Part shown: positions 8,761-18,000 of the stretch, one piece after another
Position numbering within the stretch: the stretch's first letter is position 1
Layout: the number at the start of each line of letters is the position of its first letter
NCBI GenBank assembly: GCA_900545925.1
Contig: URAZ01000012.1
Coordinates: 1-64,000 of the forward strand
From: an uncultured Eubacteriales bacterium
GTDB lineage: Bacteria > Bacillota > Clostridia > Oscillospirales > Oscillospiraceae
Length of the DNA stretch: 64,000 nt
Direction of reading: 5' to 3'
The notes under the pieces: model-generated
What the model was told of the DNA's origin: nothing
Seen by the model: only the letters and a program-made list of their open reading frames with translations
Database searches by the model: none
Translations under genes and position numbers: made by a program

Positions 8761-8790
8761 ATCATATACCATACGGCCTTGCTCTGTCAA
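8761..8790 (-). promoter_or_regulatory. promoter of the PTS operon
   Basis: Minus-strand TTGACA at 8790-8785 and TATGAT at 8766-8761, spaced 18 bases. Transcription would start near 8753, just before the RAT-like element. Confidence 0.75.
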
Positions 8791-8880
8791 TCGGCATTCC
8801 TGTCAATTTCCATGCCTGAAAATTGTGAAACATGTCCATAGCAGTACGGCTCAAATACAATCTTGCGCAAGTATTTTCCG

Positions 8881-8927
8881 TTGACAAGCGTTATCATTTG
8901 TGGTACGCTTCAAATATAACGTATGTT
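8881..8927 (+). promoter_or_regulatory. promoter and possible BlaI operator
   Basis: TTGACA at 8881-8886 is followed after 17 bases by a weak -10 (TACGCT, 8904-8909). An imperfect dyad AAC-G-TA-T-GTT at 8918-8927 (8 of 10 symmetric positions) lies between promoter and blaI-type gene and could be the operator for its product. The operator reading is weaker than that at 28005-28042. Confidence 0.5.
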
Positions 8928-8953
8928 AGCATTTTTGAAGGAGGCTGGGTATT

Positions 8954-9337
8954 ATGGAACATCTCAAACTGTCCGACGGGGAATGGAAGCTGATGAAAGT
9001 GCTTTGGACCTGCCAGCCGCAGACGCTGGCGGAATTGGTTGCGGCATTGGACGCGGATACCGGCTGGAGCCGGGCGACGATTTTTATGATGCTCAAGCGG
9101 CTAATTGCCAAGGGCGCAGTCACGATGGACGACAGTGGAAAATTTCAGAAATACAGCGCAGCCGTTGCGTATGCCGATGTAGAGCCGGAGGAAACGGAAT
9201 CATTTCTGTCCAAGGTCTACGGCGGAAGCGTGGGCATGATGGTATCGAACTTAGTCGGACGCGGCGCGCTGTCGGAGCAGGAGATTCAAGCGTTAAAAGC
9301 CATTTTGGATGCAGCAGAACAGGAGCATTTGCAATGA
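8954..9337 (+). CDS. BlaI/MecI-family repressor
   Basis: 127-residue winged-helix repressor. The N-terminus has the family pattern Leu-Ser-Asp-Gly-Glu-Trp followed by Val-Leu-Trp and a recognition region with Trp-Ser-Arg-Ala-Thr-Ile. The C-terminal half is the dimerisation arm that the partner protease normally cleaves. A strong AAGGAGG box precedes the ATG. Its stop overlaps the next start (ATGA), so it is coupled to the lipoprotein and, beyond it, to the M56 receptor. The inducing signal is unknown; no beta-lactamase is present nearby. Confidence 0.88.
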   Translation: MEHLKLSDGEWKLMKVLWTCQPQTLAELVAALDADTGWSRATIFMMLKRLIAKGAVTMDDSGKFQKYSAAVAYADVEPEETESFLSKVYGGSVGMMVSNLVGRGALSEQEIQALKAILDAAEQEHLQ

Positions 9338-11025
9338 AAAAACAATTTCTCTTTTTGATACTCTGCATCGGCCTGCTGTTATCAGGCTGCCAGAAAACAC
9401 CGGAGGCTTCACCAGCAGCGCAGCCGGTGGAACCTCCATGGGAAACCGAATCGCCGGATGTACTGCCGTCCTACACAGCGTATTTCACAGAGATCCGCAT
9501 GTATGATACGGCAGACTATGCCTATACCCCGGCATGGCTGCAAACCGGGGACTATGAAATAGACTGCATCGACGGCAAACTGGCACTGTTCCAAACCTCG
9601 GACGGCGAACGGCTGGCTGTCTATGCGGAACAGCCGTTTCTGAGTTGGCGCACAGGATCTAGCGGCGTATATGTGTTCCGGGAACAGGACATCCTGCACT
9701 GTTCCTATGATGGGAGCAGCGAAGAAACGCTCTATGCGGCGCAGGATGGAACGATCATCAGCTTTGCCGCGGCCGGAGATGTGCTGTTTTTTGCCGAAAA
9801 AACGGACAACTGCATCCGCCTTTGCCGCCTGTATGCGCCGGAGGAACGGCTGGACATTCTCTATGACGCAGTCAGCCCGGATGCGCAGAAGTTTCTCATA
9901 TTCCCGGTTTCCAACCACGAGTTGTGTTGGAGCATGGACAACCCTGCATTTCTGGAACTGGCAGCGGAGCAGAAGCAGACCTACATCGAAACGCGGAACC
10001 TTGACCCAGACGATCAGAGCACCTACTGGGGCATGCTGGAACTGGATTTTGATGTCAATTCCGGCATCCGGTACTATTACAACGACCTGACGCAGGAACT
10101 TCGGTCGCAGGAATTCCGGATCATTTACGGCGAGGAAGACGACGCGGATTGGTGGAAGACTGCTGCGCAGGAAGAAACGAAGGACACTTCGGGCATTGAT
10201 CAATATGACGATGCAAAAACCTGGAGTTGGGCGCCGTATGAGACGCTCTATCGGACGGATGGCGTCCGCATGGGTCTGGTGCGGGAGGCCGACGGCACAC
10301 GGCACATCGGAGAAGTCCCTGACACGAAGATCTGGATTCGGCTGAAGGACGGCGCGCTTCTTTCTGATGAACCGTTTGACGCCTGCATCGACTATATGGG
10401 CACGCCGGAGGGCGAGGTCTACTGCATCCGAAACGGCACCGGCTACCGCTATACCGTCAGCGCCGGAGACGGAAGCTTCCGGCTGAGTGAGGTGGACGAG
10501 CCGGAGATTTTGAAGGAAGACCAGTTCGGCTATCGTCTGCGCGTTACCCGCTGGGACAGCCGTGAACCGTGCTATGGCATTGTGACCGCAGACGGAGCAG
10601 AGGTGATCGCACCGGTCTATGAGCGTGTGGAGATCCCATTCCCGGATCGCTTCCTGCTCTATGAAGGCGGCGCGTCGCAGGGGCCGGTCATGGGCCGGTG
10701 CCGGCTGACGGACGAGAACGGGAGCACGCTTTGTGCGCGCTTCCATTGGATCGATTACAGCGTATTCAACGATGGCTATATCGGCATCGCGGTATGTTAC
10801 GGTGAACGTGCGGCGTATCCGTGCTATGACAAGGACGGTCAGCCGATGCCGGAGGGCTATTGGCTCGTAGACCGGGACGGAAAGCTTTGCAGCGAGCGCT
10901 TCGCGAAGCTTTCCGTCGGCGACGGCGATGAAACGCACACAGCATCAGAAGACGATGTCCTGCGCGCTCTGCGCGAAGATGGCACAGAAGAACTGCTGCC
11001 GGTCGCAGAGTTGCTGCTTCCGTAG
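9334..11025 (+). CDS. lipoprotein with WG-like repeats
   Basis: 563-residue exported lipoprotein. The signal peptide ends in Leu-Leu-Ser-Gly-Cys with lipidated Cys19, followed by a Pro/Ala/Glu-rich linker. The body is rich in Tyr, Asp and Glu and probably forms a beta-propeller-like or repeat structure. Near the C-terminus there are segments of the WG-repeat type (Tyr-Gly-Ile-Val-x3-Gly-x-Glu-Val-Ile-x-Pro-x-Tyr; Tyr-Trp-Leu-Val-Asp-Arg-Asp-Gly-Lys). It sits between the BlaI-type repressor and the M56 receptor in one operon, so it may be part of an extracellular sensing complex. That role is inference from position only. Confidence 0.75.
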   Translation: MKKQFLFLILCIGLLLSGCQKTPEASPAAQPVEPPWETESPDVLPSYTAYFTEIRMYDTADYAYTPAWLQTGDYEIDCIDGKLALFQTSDGERLAVYAEQPFLSWRTGSSGVYVFREQDILHCSYDGSSEETLYAAQDGTIISFAAAGDVLFFAEKTDNCIRLCRLYAPEERLDILYDAVSPDAQKFLIFPVSNHELCWSMDNPAFLELAAEQKQTYIETRNLDPDDQSTYWGMLELDFDVNSGIRYYYNDLTQELRSQEFRIIYGEEDDADWWKTAAQEETKDTSGIDQYDDAKTWSWAPYETLYRTDGVRMGLVREADGTRHIGEVPDTKIWIRLKDGALLSDEPFDACIDYMGTPEGEVYCIRNGTGYRYTVSAGDGSFRLSEVDEPEILKEDQFGYRLRVTRWDSREPCYGIVTADGAEVIAPVYERVEIPFPDRFLLYEGGASQGPVMGRCRLTDENGSTLCARFHWIDYSVFNDGYIGIAVCYGERAAYPCYDKDGQPMPEGYWLVDRDGKLCSERFAKLSVGDGDETHTASEDDVLRALREDGTEELLPVAELLLP

Positions 11026-11053
11026 CTTAGATGGAAAGACAGGAGGATTTCTT

Positions 11054-13837
11054 ATGCTGAGAGAGGTATTGACCGTTTCGGCGCTGATTCTGGCTGTGCT
11101 GCTGGTGCGGGCAATTTTCAAAAACCGCGTGCCAAAACGGATGGTCTATGCGCTCTGGCTGGTGGTGCTGGTGAAGCTGTGTCTGCCGGGAACGCTGGTT
11201 TCGCTGCCGATACTTCCGGCAGAGGAGACAGCCGCGCCGGTGCAGCGCGTGGAACTGCCCGCGCAGACAGCGCCGGTCGTTCTGCAGCCCGCGCAGGCTG
11301 TGGTGCAGCCGCAGGTTTCTGCGCAGCAGCCGGTTTCCCCGGCGCAGGAGGCTGCGGAACCGGCGGCAAAGCCGCTGACGGCGATGCAGATATTCCAGAT
11401 CATCTGGGCGGGCGGCAGTGCACTGCTCGGACTATGGCTGCTGGGCACATGGCTGGTTTTTGCGATTCGGCTGCACAAGAGCAGACGCTTTCTCAGCAAG
11501 CGCGGCGGAACGCGTATTTATGTGTCCAGCGCGGTCAAATCGCCGTGTCTGGCCGGGCTGGTTCCGGCGGTGTATCTGACGGAGGATGTGCTGCAAACGG
11601 ATTCGACGGAATTGATTTTACGCCATGAACTGACGCATCTGCGACATCTGGATTTCCTGTGGTCACTCTGCCGGACGGCGGCGGTGATTGCTTACTGGTG
11701 GAACCCATTTATCTGGCTGGCCGCGATTTGTTCCAAGCGCGACGCGGAGTTGGCGTGCGACGAGGCGGTCGCAGCCGGGCTGTCGGACGCGCAGCGCCTC
11801 GCCTACGCGCGTACGATTCTGGCGCAGGCCCCGCGCAGAGCGGCGGCTCTGAGCCTCGCCGGGCCGCCGGTCAGGGAGCGCATTTTGTTCCTGACGAAAA
11901 AACAGCGCACAAGCGTTCTGTGTGTCATTCTGGCGCTGCTGCTCATCGTGTCTGCCGCTGGGTGCTCGATTACGGAGCTGACGCGGCAGAAAACGGGGGA
12001 AATCACGCTGCCGAAGAAAACACAGACAGCTCAGGTCGAAACAACGACGAATATCACGCCGCAGGCGGATGCATGGCGGGAAGCAAATCTTCCGACTGAG
12101 TACGATCTGCTTGGCTGCTGTGACTTTGTGGACTGGTTCATTTTACTTACCGGCAGCAAAGCCCCCGGCTCGTCTGAGAATACCGGGTATACCGCATTTC
12201 AGGCGTTTGTGGTTCAGAAGGACGGCGAAGATTACACACTTGCAGCGTGGAACGGCACATCTGAATGGGATTCATCCGTCGGCTTCATGGTACATACGCT
12301 TGTCACAAACGACAGAACCGTGATCTATGGATTTACAACGGACACTGTCTTTGGCGTGTGGGATCAGGAGAATCGGCACGACGTTTCGTTTGACGAGATA
12401 ACTGTGACCTTTCAGGATAGCAGTATCCCCTTGACGCGTTCGATTGACCCCGGAAAGCCGTTTCTCACATTCTCTGAGGGCACGCGAAGCATCGCTGATA
12501 TCTCTTTTTCCGACGGTGAGCGGACGGCAAACTGGTCAGATGTATCGGGAGACGGACTGAACGAGCCGTCAGAACCGCTTGACTGCGCACCGCTTCTCTC
12601 GAAAAAGTCTTCCTGCACGACCTCGCTCCCCATCCCGGCCTCTTCCATGTTCGGTCTGACCGGGCGGGAGGCGGTGCTCTTTGACGCGGCGGTCGCGCAG
12701 CGGTACCCGCGTGAGGACAATGATATTGTGCTGCCGAGTCTGCGCGTGTACGGTTCGTTTGAAGAGAACGGGAAAACCGTCGTCATCTGCGACCTGCATT
12801 ACGATTTTTACTATGACTACACCGGCCCCGACTGGGAATGGAACGGGGGCGCGATGAACACATATCTGAGAGCAGAGTTGGAAACACAGGACGGTGCAGA
12901 GGTCTGCACGGGTTTTGAAATCTTTCCGGGCGGCAGTCCAAGCGACTGGATTTCCGGAGAATGCGGCCCGCTTGCCATGCAGAACGCGGACGGAGCGTGG
13001 GTCTTGCCGGAGGCAGCGGGAGACTGGTTCCCGGCAGTCGAGAATCCGTTCCAGCAGTATCTGGAGGTGATCGCCTCCACGGCCCCGTCAGGCGGCGAGT
13101 CTGCGGCGGATTCTCTTTCTGATGATATGATTTGGGAATATGTTCACGAAAAGCTGGATTACGCGCATTGGGCGCAGGAAATGACAGACGAATATGTGGA
13201 CACCCTTCAGAAATTCCAGATTGAGGACAGTATACGAAGCGACCTGCCGGGCGATGTTTCCCAGTGGCCGCGCTATTATTCCGCGTTTGTTGACTATTTC
13301 AGCGCTGCAAACGCCGATCTGCGGTATCTGGACGCGGATACCATCTGGACGAAGGATTTATCGGAAGACCGGCAATCATTGATCGTCACAATGACGCGGG
13401 CGGACGTTGTGCTGACGCTCTCCTATTCGCTCCAGACCTCGCAGATCACGGAGGTCAGCACGCGCCGGAACGTGGTTCTACAGAGCGTGAGCGGGGATTC
13501 CGTCACAGCCGAGCATATCACGCTGCTGAATGCCTCTCTCGAAGAGGATCTGCAAACGCTCAAGGCGCTGAATATTCCGCCGCAGAATTATTGGTATGGA
13601 TATTACCGGGTCGATTCCGGCGAAATTTATACCTACAAGGTAGACCCGAACACATCCGTTACGATCTACGATATCGAGCAGGAATATGGCGCGGGCGAGG
13701 ACCGGCTGTATACGTTCAAAACATGGCGGGACTTTGTCGCCGCCGCGCAGGAAAACGAAGGGCTGCTCGTCCAGCCGTATACGCTTACTTTGAAAAACGG
13801 CGTCGTGGTAAAAATCGAGGAAAAATTCTATAATTAA
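11054..13837 (+). CDS. M56 (BlaR1/MecR1-like) membrane metallopeptidase receptor with large C-terminal domain
   Basis: 927-residue receptor; ATG at 11054 follows AGGAGG at 11041. An N-terminal membrane helix and an Ala/Pro/Gln-rich loop come first. The zinc peptidase carries His191-Glu192-Leu-Thr-His195 and the third ligand Glu232 in Asp-Ala-Glu-Leu-Ala-Cys-Asp-Glu. A last membrane helix near 290-310 ends at a lipobox-like Ala-Ala-Gly-Cys. About 600 extracellular residues follow, far more than, and unlike, the penicillin-binding domain of BlaR1. The peptidase probably cleaves the BlaI-type repressor upstream when the outer domain senses its signal. Confidence 0.85.
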   Translation: MLREVLTVSALILAVLLVRAIFKNRVPKRMVYALWLVVLVKLCLPGTLVSLPILPAEETAAPVQRVELPAQTAPVVLQPAQAVVQPQVSAQQPVSPAQEAAEPAAKPLTAMQIFQIIWAGGSALLGLWLLGTWLVFAIRLHKSRRFLSKRGGTRIYVSSAVKSPCLAGLVPAVYLTEDVLQTDSTELILRHELTHLRHLDFLWSLCRTAAVIAYWWNPFIWLAAICSKRDAELACDEAVAAGLSDAQRLAYARTILAQAPRRAAALSLAGPPVRERILFLTKKQRTSVLCVILALLLIVSAAGCSITELTRQKTGEITLPKKTQTAQVETTTNITPQADAWREANLPTEYDLLGCCDFVDWFILLTGSKAPGSSENTGYTAFQAFVVQKDGEDYTLAAWNGTSEWDSSVGFMVHTLVTNDRTVIYGFTTDTVFGVWDQENRHDVSFDEITVTFQDSSIPLTRSIDPGKPFLTFSEGTRSIADISFSDGERTANWSDVSGDGLNEPSEPLDCAPLLSKKSSCTTSLPIPASSMFGLTGREAVLFDAAVAQRYPREDNDIVLPSLRVYGSFEENGKTVVICDLHYDFYYDYTGPDWEWNGGAMNTYLRAELETQDGAEVCTGFEIFPGGSPSDWISGECGPLAMQNADGAWVLPEAAGDWFPAVENPFQQYLEVIASTAPSGGESAADSLSDDMIWEYVHEKLDYAHWAQEMTDEYVDTLQKFQIEDSIRSDLPGDVSQWPRYYSAFVDYFSAANADLRYLDADTIWTKDLSEDRQSLIVTMTRADVVLTLSYSLQTSQITEVSTRRNVVLQSVSGDSVTAEHITLLNASLEEDLQTLKALNIPPQNYWYGYYRVDSGEIYTYKVDPNTSVTIYDIEQEYGAGEDRLYTFKTWRDFVAAAQENEGLLVQPYTLTLKNGVVVKIEEKFYN

Positions 13838-13884
13838 GGCCGCATCCAGCGGGATACCGGGGGCAAGCCGACACTGGACTTATA

Positions 13885-13925
13885 AAAAGCAGCCTGCAAG
13901 CGGTTTGGGCTTGCAGACTGCTTTT
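13885..13925. terminator. bidirectional intrinsic terminator
   Basis: 16-bp arms at 13885-13900 and 13910-13925 with one mismatch, A-rich on the left and T-rich on the right. It closes the BlaI/lipoprotein/M56 operon and also faces the MFS remnant. Its arms are near copies of those at 349-380. Confidence 0.85.
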
Positions 13926-13938
13926 GCATAATCGGCGG

Positions 13939-14250
13939 TCAAGCGGCTTCTTTCTGTGCAGTTTTGCGGATCAGCCCTTCGTGCATGACAATCATGAGTA
14001 CCAGAATGGCACTCAGATAGACAGGAAGCAGAGAGACTGTAATATGCCCGGCGATCAGACCGAACAGCGGCGGCACCAGGCTGCTTCCGACATACGCGCA
14101 GGCCATTTGAATCCCAATGATCGCCTGCGATTTATCTGCGCCGAAATGGTCCGGCGTGGAATGGATGAGGCAGGGATAGATTGGTGCGCAGCCAAGGCCG
14201 ATCATAACAAAACCGGCGAGAGAAACAGATGCACCCAGCGATGCGATTCC
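13939..14250 (-). pseudogene. MFS transporter, C-terminal remnant
   Basis: About 100 residues in one open frame resemble the last three helices of a major facilitator transporter (Gly-Leu-Gly-Cys-Ala-Pro-Ile-Tyr-Pro motif, then hydrophobic segments and a basic tail). The family is normally about 400 residues. The frame loses any resemblance at about 14240-14250, where the opposite strand becomes an AraC-type gene that also lacks its end. Both are therefore truncated at the same point, which indicates a deletion junction. Confidence 0.75.
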
Positions 14251-15040
14251 ATGGCATTGGCATGAGGAGTTTGAGGTAATTTACATTGCCGATGGTACGC
14301 TGAAGCTGCAAACGCTCGGCATGGAGCGTTTTTTTAACAAGGGAGATCTGGTTACGATCAATGGAAATGTTCTTCACTCTATCGTCGGTCATTCTATGGG
14401 AGAACTGCAATCCATCGTGTTTTCCCCATTTCTGATCACCGGAGGCGCCAGCACGGCATTTTATAAAAAATACATTGGCCGACTGACCGCTTGTTCGGAT
14501 TTTACCGTTTAGAAAACAGATGCCGACACAGACAGCAGGTGGTTTCTGGATGCTTTTTCCGCATTAAAAAACGATACTTTTGCGTATGAATTTACCGTCC
14601 GCGAAAACCTTTCCCATCTCCTTCTGCACTGCTATGCGCAAATGCGCCCGCATCTGTCCGCACAAACGGCCGAAAAACATGCAGACACAATACGCATTGA
14701 AAAGATGCTGCAATACATACAGGACTTCTACGCCGAACCGATTCCGCTCACAAAAATTGCAAACGCCGCCGGGCTAAGCGAACGGGAATGCCTGCGCTGC
14801 TTTCATCGGATGATTGGCGATACACCGATACAATATCTTCTGAAATACCGGCTCATGCAGAGCGCAGCAATGCTTCATGCCGCGCCTACCGCCTGCATTG
14901 CAGAGATCTCCGCCGCCTGCGGCTTTGACAATCCAAGTTACTTTTCCAAACAGTTCCGACGATTTTACCAATGTACCCCACGAGAATACCGAAACGCCGC
15001 GTGTGAATCCGGTATGCAAGCAAAGACAGAAGGTTCTTGA
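14240..15040 (+). pseudogene. AraC-family regulator, 5'-truncated and interrupted by a stop
   Basis: One reading frame encodes a cupin-type sensor domain beginning at Pro-Trp-His-Trp-His-Glu-Glu-Phe-Glu and, after an in-frame TAG at 14510-14512, continues without shift into a complete AraC helix-turn-helix domain ending near Thr-Pro-Arg-Glu-Tyr-Arg. No start codon or ribosome binding site precedes the first domain, and about 20 N-terminal residues are missing at the junction with the MFS remnant. A downstream ATG at 14642 could still give a DNA-binding fragment, but no good ribosome binding site supports it. Confidence 0.8.
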
Positions 15041-15047
15041 CAGACGA

Positions 15048-15077
15048 AAAGCCCGGCAGGTTTTCCTGCCGGGCTTT
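15048..15077. terminator. bidirectional intrinsic terminator
   Basis: Perfect 13-bp arms (15048-15060, 15065-15077) around a TTTT loop, A-rich left and T-rich right. It lies between the AraC remnant and the convergent SLH gene. Confidence 0.9.
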
Positions 15078-15088
15078 GCTGTTTGGGC

Positions 15089-18000
15089 TTACTTTGCGAT
15101 TTTGGTCAGGTAGGTGTAGATTGCCATGGCAACTTCGGCACGCGTTGCGTTCTGCACTGCATTTCTGGCCTGTACGGAGGTCAGGATGCCCTCTGCAACA
15201 GCCCATTCGACGTTCTTCCTTGCCCAGCTGGAAACGACTGCGTCTGTGCTCAGCTGGCCGTCGGCCTCGATGATTTTGGCGTCGTTATACTGTGCGAAGC
15301 GGCTGAGGAATGCAGCCAGCTGCTCACGGGTCACGGACTTGTCCGGCTTGAACGTGCCATCGGTGAAGCCCTTGACAATGTTATTCGCCGCTGCCCATTC
15401 GACAGCCTCGGTGTAGTAGCAACCTGCCGCTACGTCCTTGAAGCTGCCGCTCGTGTGAACTGCAGGTTCCCCTTGTGCTCTATACAGGATCGTTACGACC
15501 ATTGCGCGGGTCAATTCGCCGTTCGGACTGAACTTCGTGCTTGAGGTGCCGTTCATGATGCCCTTGCTGTACAGATAATCAACCGCGTCGTAGCAGCCAT
15601 CATTTTTGCTCACGTCCGTGAACGGGAAATTCTTGTCGGTCTTTCCGGGGTTCGCCGGAATGATCGGGCGCGTGTTCCCGCCTTCATCCAGAATCTTGCC
15701 GCAGTTCTCGCAGACGGTTCTGCCGGTACGCGGGTCCCAGCGGTAGCTGTGGCCGGTTGCAGGCAGGACTCTGCTGAACCGCACATCGCCGCAACGGGAG
15801 CAGACCTCTTCTTCCTTACCGTCCTTCTCGCAGGTCGGCTCGGTGCGTTTTGTCTCGTAGTTGTGCCCCAACGCATTGAGTTCTTCGGTCTTTGTCGCGC
15901 TGCACTTCGTGCAGGTATAGGTCTTGACACCCTTTGCGGTGCAGGTCGGCTCGGTGGTAACAACGCCGTTGTCCCAGACGTGTTCGCCGGTGGCCTTGAT
16001 GCCTTCTGTCTTGGTATCGGTGTAGTTCTTCTCGCCAAAGGTGACGGAAGCAGTATAGGTGCGCAGGCCTTCCTCGGTGCAGGTGGGCTCTTTGGTGACT
16101 GCGCTGGTGACGGCTGCGGCGACAGTCTCCTCGTGAGAAGCGTCGTTTGCGCAAGTGAAGGTTGCCGACGCGCTTTCATAGCCGATCCACGTCCATGCCG
16201 GTTCGCCATACTGGTGGCCGGTCGCGGGCAGGTTTTCGGTCTTTGTGCCTCCGCACGTCGAGCAGCTGTAGAAAGCGGAGCCGTCAGCCGTGCAGGTGGG
16301 TTCCTGACGCTTTGCGGTGTTCTCTGTCCAATCATGGTCGCCGGACTCGGTCGGGCAGTTTACATAATAGAAATCGATCCGGTCGTTTGCCTGAAGGAGA
16401 TACTTGTCCAGCGTGGCGTAGGTCGTTGCATCCAGCATAGGCATCTTGCCGTTGACGGTGTACATCCAGCCAGACCATTCGCCGTGCGCCGGATCACCTG
16501 CGTACAGGCGGCAGCCTGCGGGGTCGGTCACACCGGTCACATAATTGCCGGAGCCTGTGTAAGTGTAGCTGTTGGAGGTCAGCACGGATTCCAGTGCGTC
16601 CCATGCCGTCTGATAGGCATTGCTCTTGCAGGTATAGGTTGCAGCTGTCAGATCGGCGAAGGCCGGTGCAAAGGTGCTGCCGGTCACGTTCACAGTGATA
16701 GTGATATCCTCAACAGACGGGTCCTCGATACCGGTAGTTCCGATCACGGTGACGACCGTACTCACCGGCTGCTTGTAGAACTGCTTGAACTGCGCATAGG
16801 CAGGATCAGAACTGAACTTCTCGTAATACTTGCCATATTCGACATAAGTCAGAACGCTGTCAATCTTGACATGCGTGTTGTACTGCGGCTTCGTGACGGA
16901 CAGCTTCTCGTGCGCGACCACACTGGGAACGCTGGAACGGAAGCAGCGGTACTGCTCGGAGTTGTACCAGCCGTCGATATCATCCACCTTCACGCCGAGC
17001 CACTGGGATTCGGCCGAGGCGCGGAGGAACTTGTAACCGTCACCGTCCGGGACGATCTCCATGAACGACCACAGATTGCCGGTAACGTTATCGCGCGCGG
17101 TATTGGCCTTGCGGATGCCCTCCCAGTAGACGTCCTCGGTGCAGACCTTCTTCATAAAGGCCGCAGCTGCATCGATCTCGGTCTGGGACATAGCCGGGAC
17201 GGTGATCTGGATCTCCTTGCTTGCAAGGACCCGCATGTTGTCATAGTCCTTGCCGGAACCGCTGGGGCGGGACAGGATCTTGACGGTCAGCGTAACCTTG
17301 GCATCTTCCTGACCGGGCAAAGGCCGGTAGACCCACGCGCGGGCAGCATTGGCTTCGAGGGACTCCACGACCGATTCATTGCTGCTGGTGATCAGGATAG
17401 GGGTGTATTTTCCGTCAAAGTCTGCGCCATAATTGTCAGCAAAGACGCTGCGCATATCCGAGGTGGTGGGGAAATGGATGTCGGTGGTGACGTTGTTCAC
17501 GTCAATCTTCGCACCGGTCGCGGGGACATAGAGTGCGCCGTAGGGGTCCTGCGTGCCGCCGGACAGCCAGAGTTCCAGACCTTCCTGATATTCGATAGCC
17601 TTCTGGGTGCCCTTGACCGTTACGGTGTAGGTAAAGTAGACCTTCAGATCGTCGCGGCCACTGTAGGTCAGAGCGGCGGTAAGCGTCACGCTTGTATCCG
17701 TCTTCGGGCGGCTGACCTTCACGGTGTATGGTGCGTAGAGCTTGGTGGTATTACTGCCAATGCCGATCACAGAGGTGTTCGAGGACTGCCATGTGACCTC
17801 GGCCCACAGATGCAGATCATTGGACGAATTGTAGTCCACATCATTCTCGTCTACTCCCTCTTTGACCATGTAGTGCGGAACGGATGCAAGCGTCGTGCTG
17901 TCGTTCAGTTCCTGCGGGATGACGATGCGACGGCCCTGCACGCGCAGCGCTTCGAGTGCCCTGTCCTCGTCCAGACCGATGATGACGGTCGCGCTCTCCA

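Noticed and set aside
8801..8806. second TTGACA as alternative promoter of the PTS operon
   Set aside because: No good -10 lies 16-18 bases downstream; the TTGACA at 8790-8785 with TATGAT is better and starts right before the RAT-like site.
14510..14512. in-frame TAG in the AraC gene as a recoded codon
   Set aside because: The gene is also truncated at its 5' end without a start, so ordinary decay explains the stop; no recoding signal is visible.
15089..15500. separate small SLH gene at the 3' end of the surface protein
   Set aside because: The SLH domains are in frame with the long secreted protein and no start or ribosome binding site precedes them.
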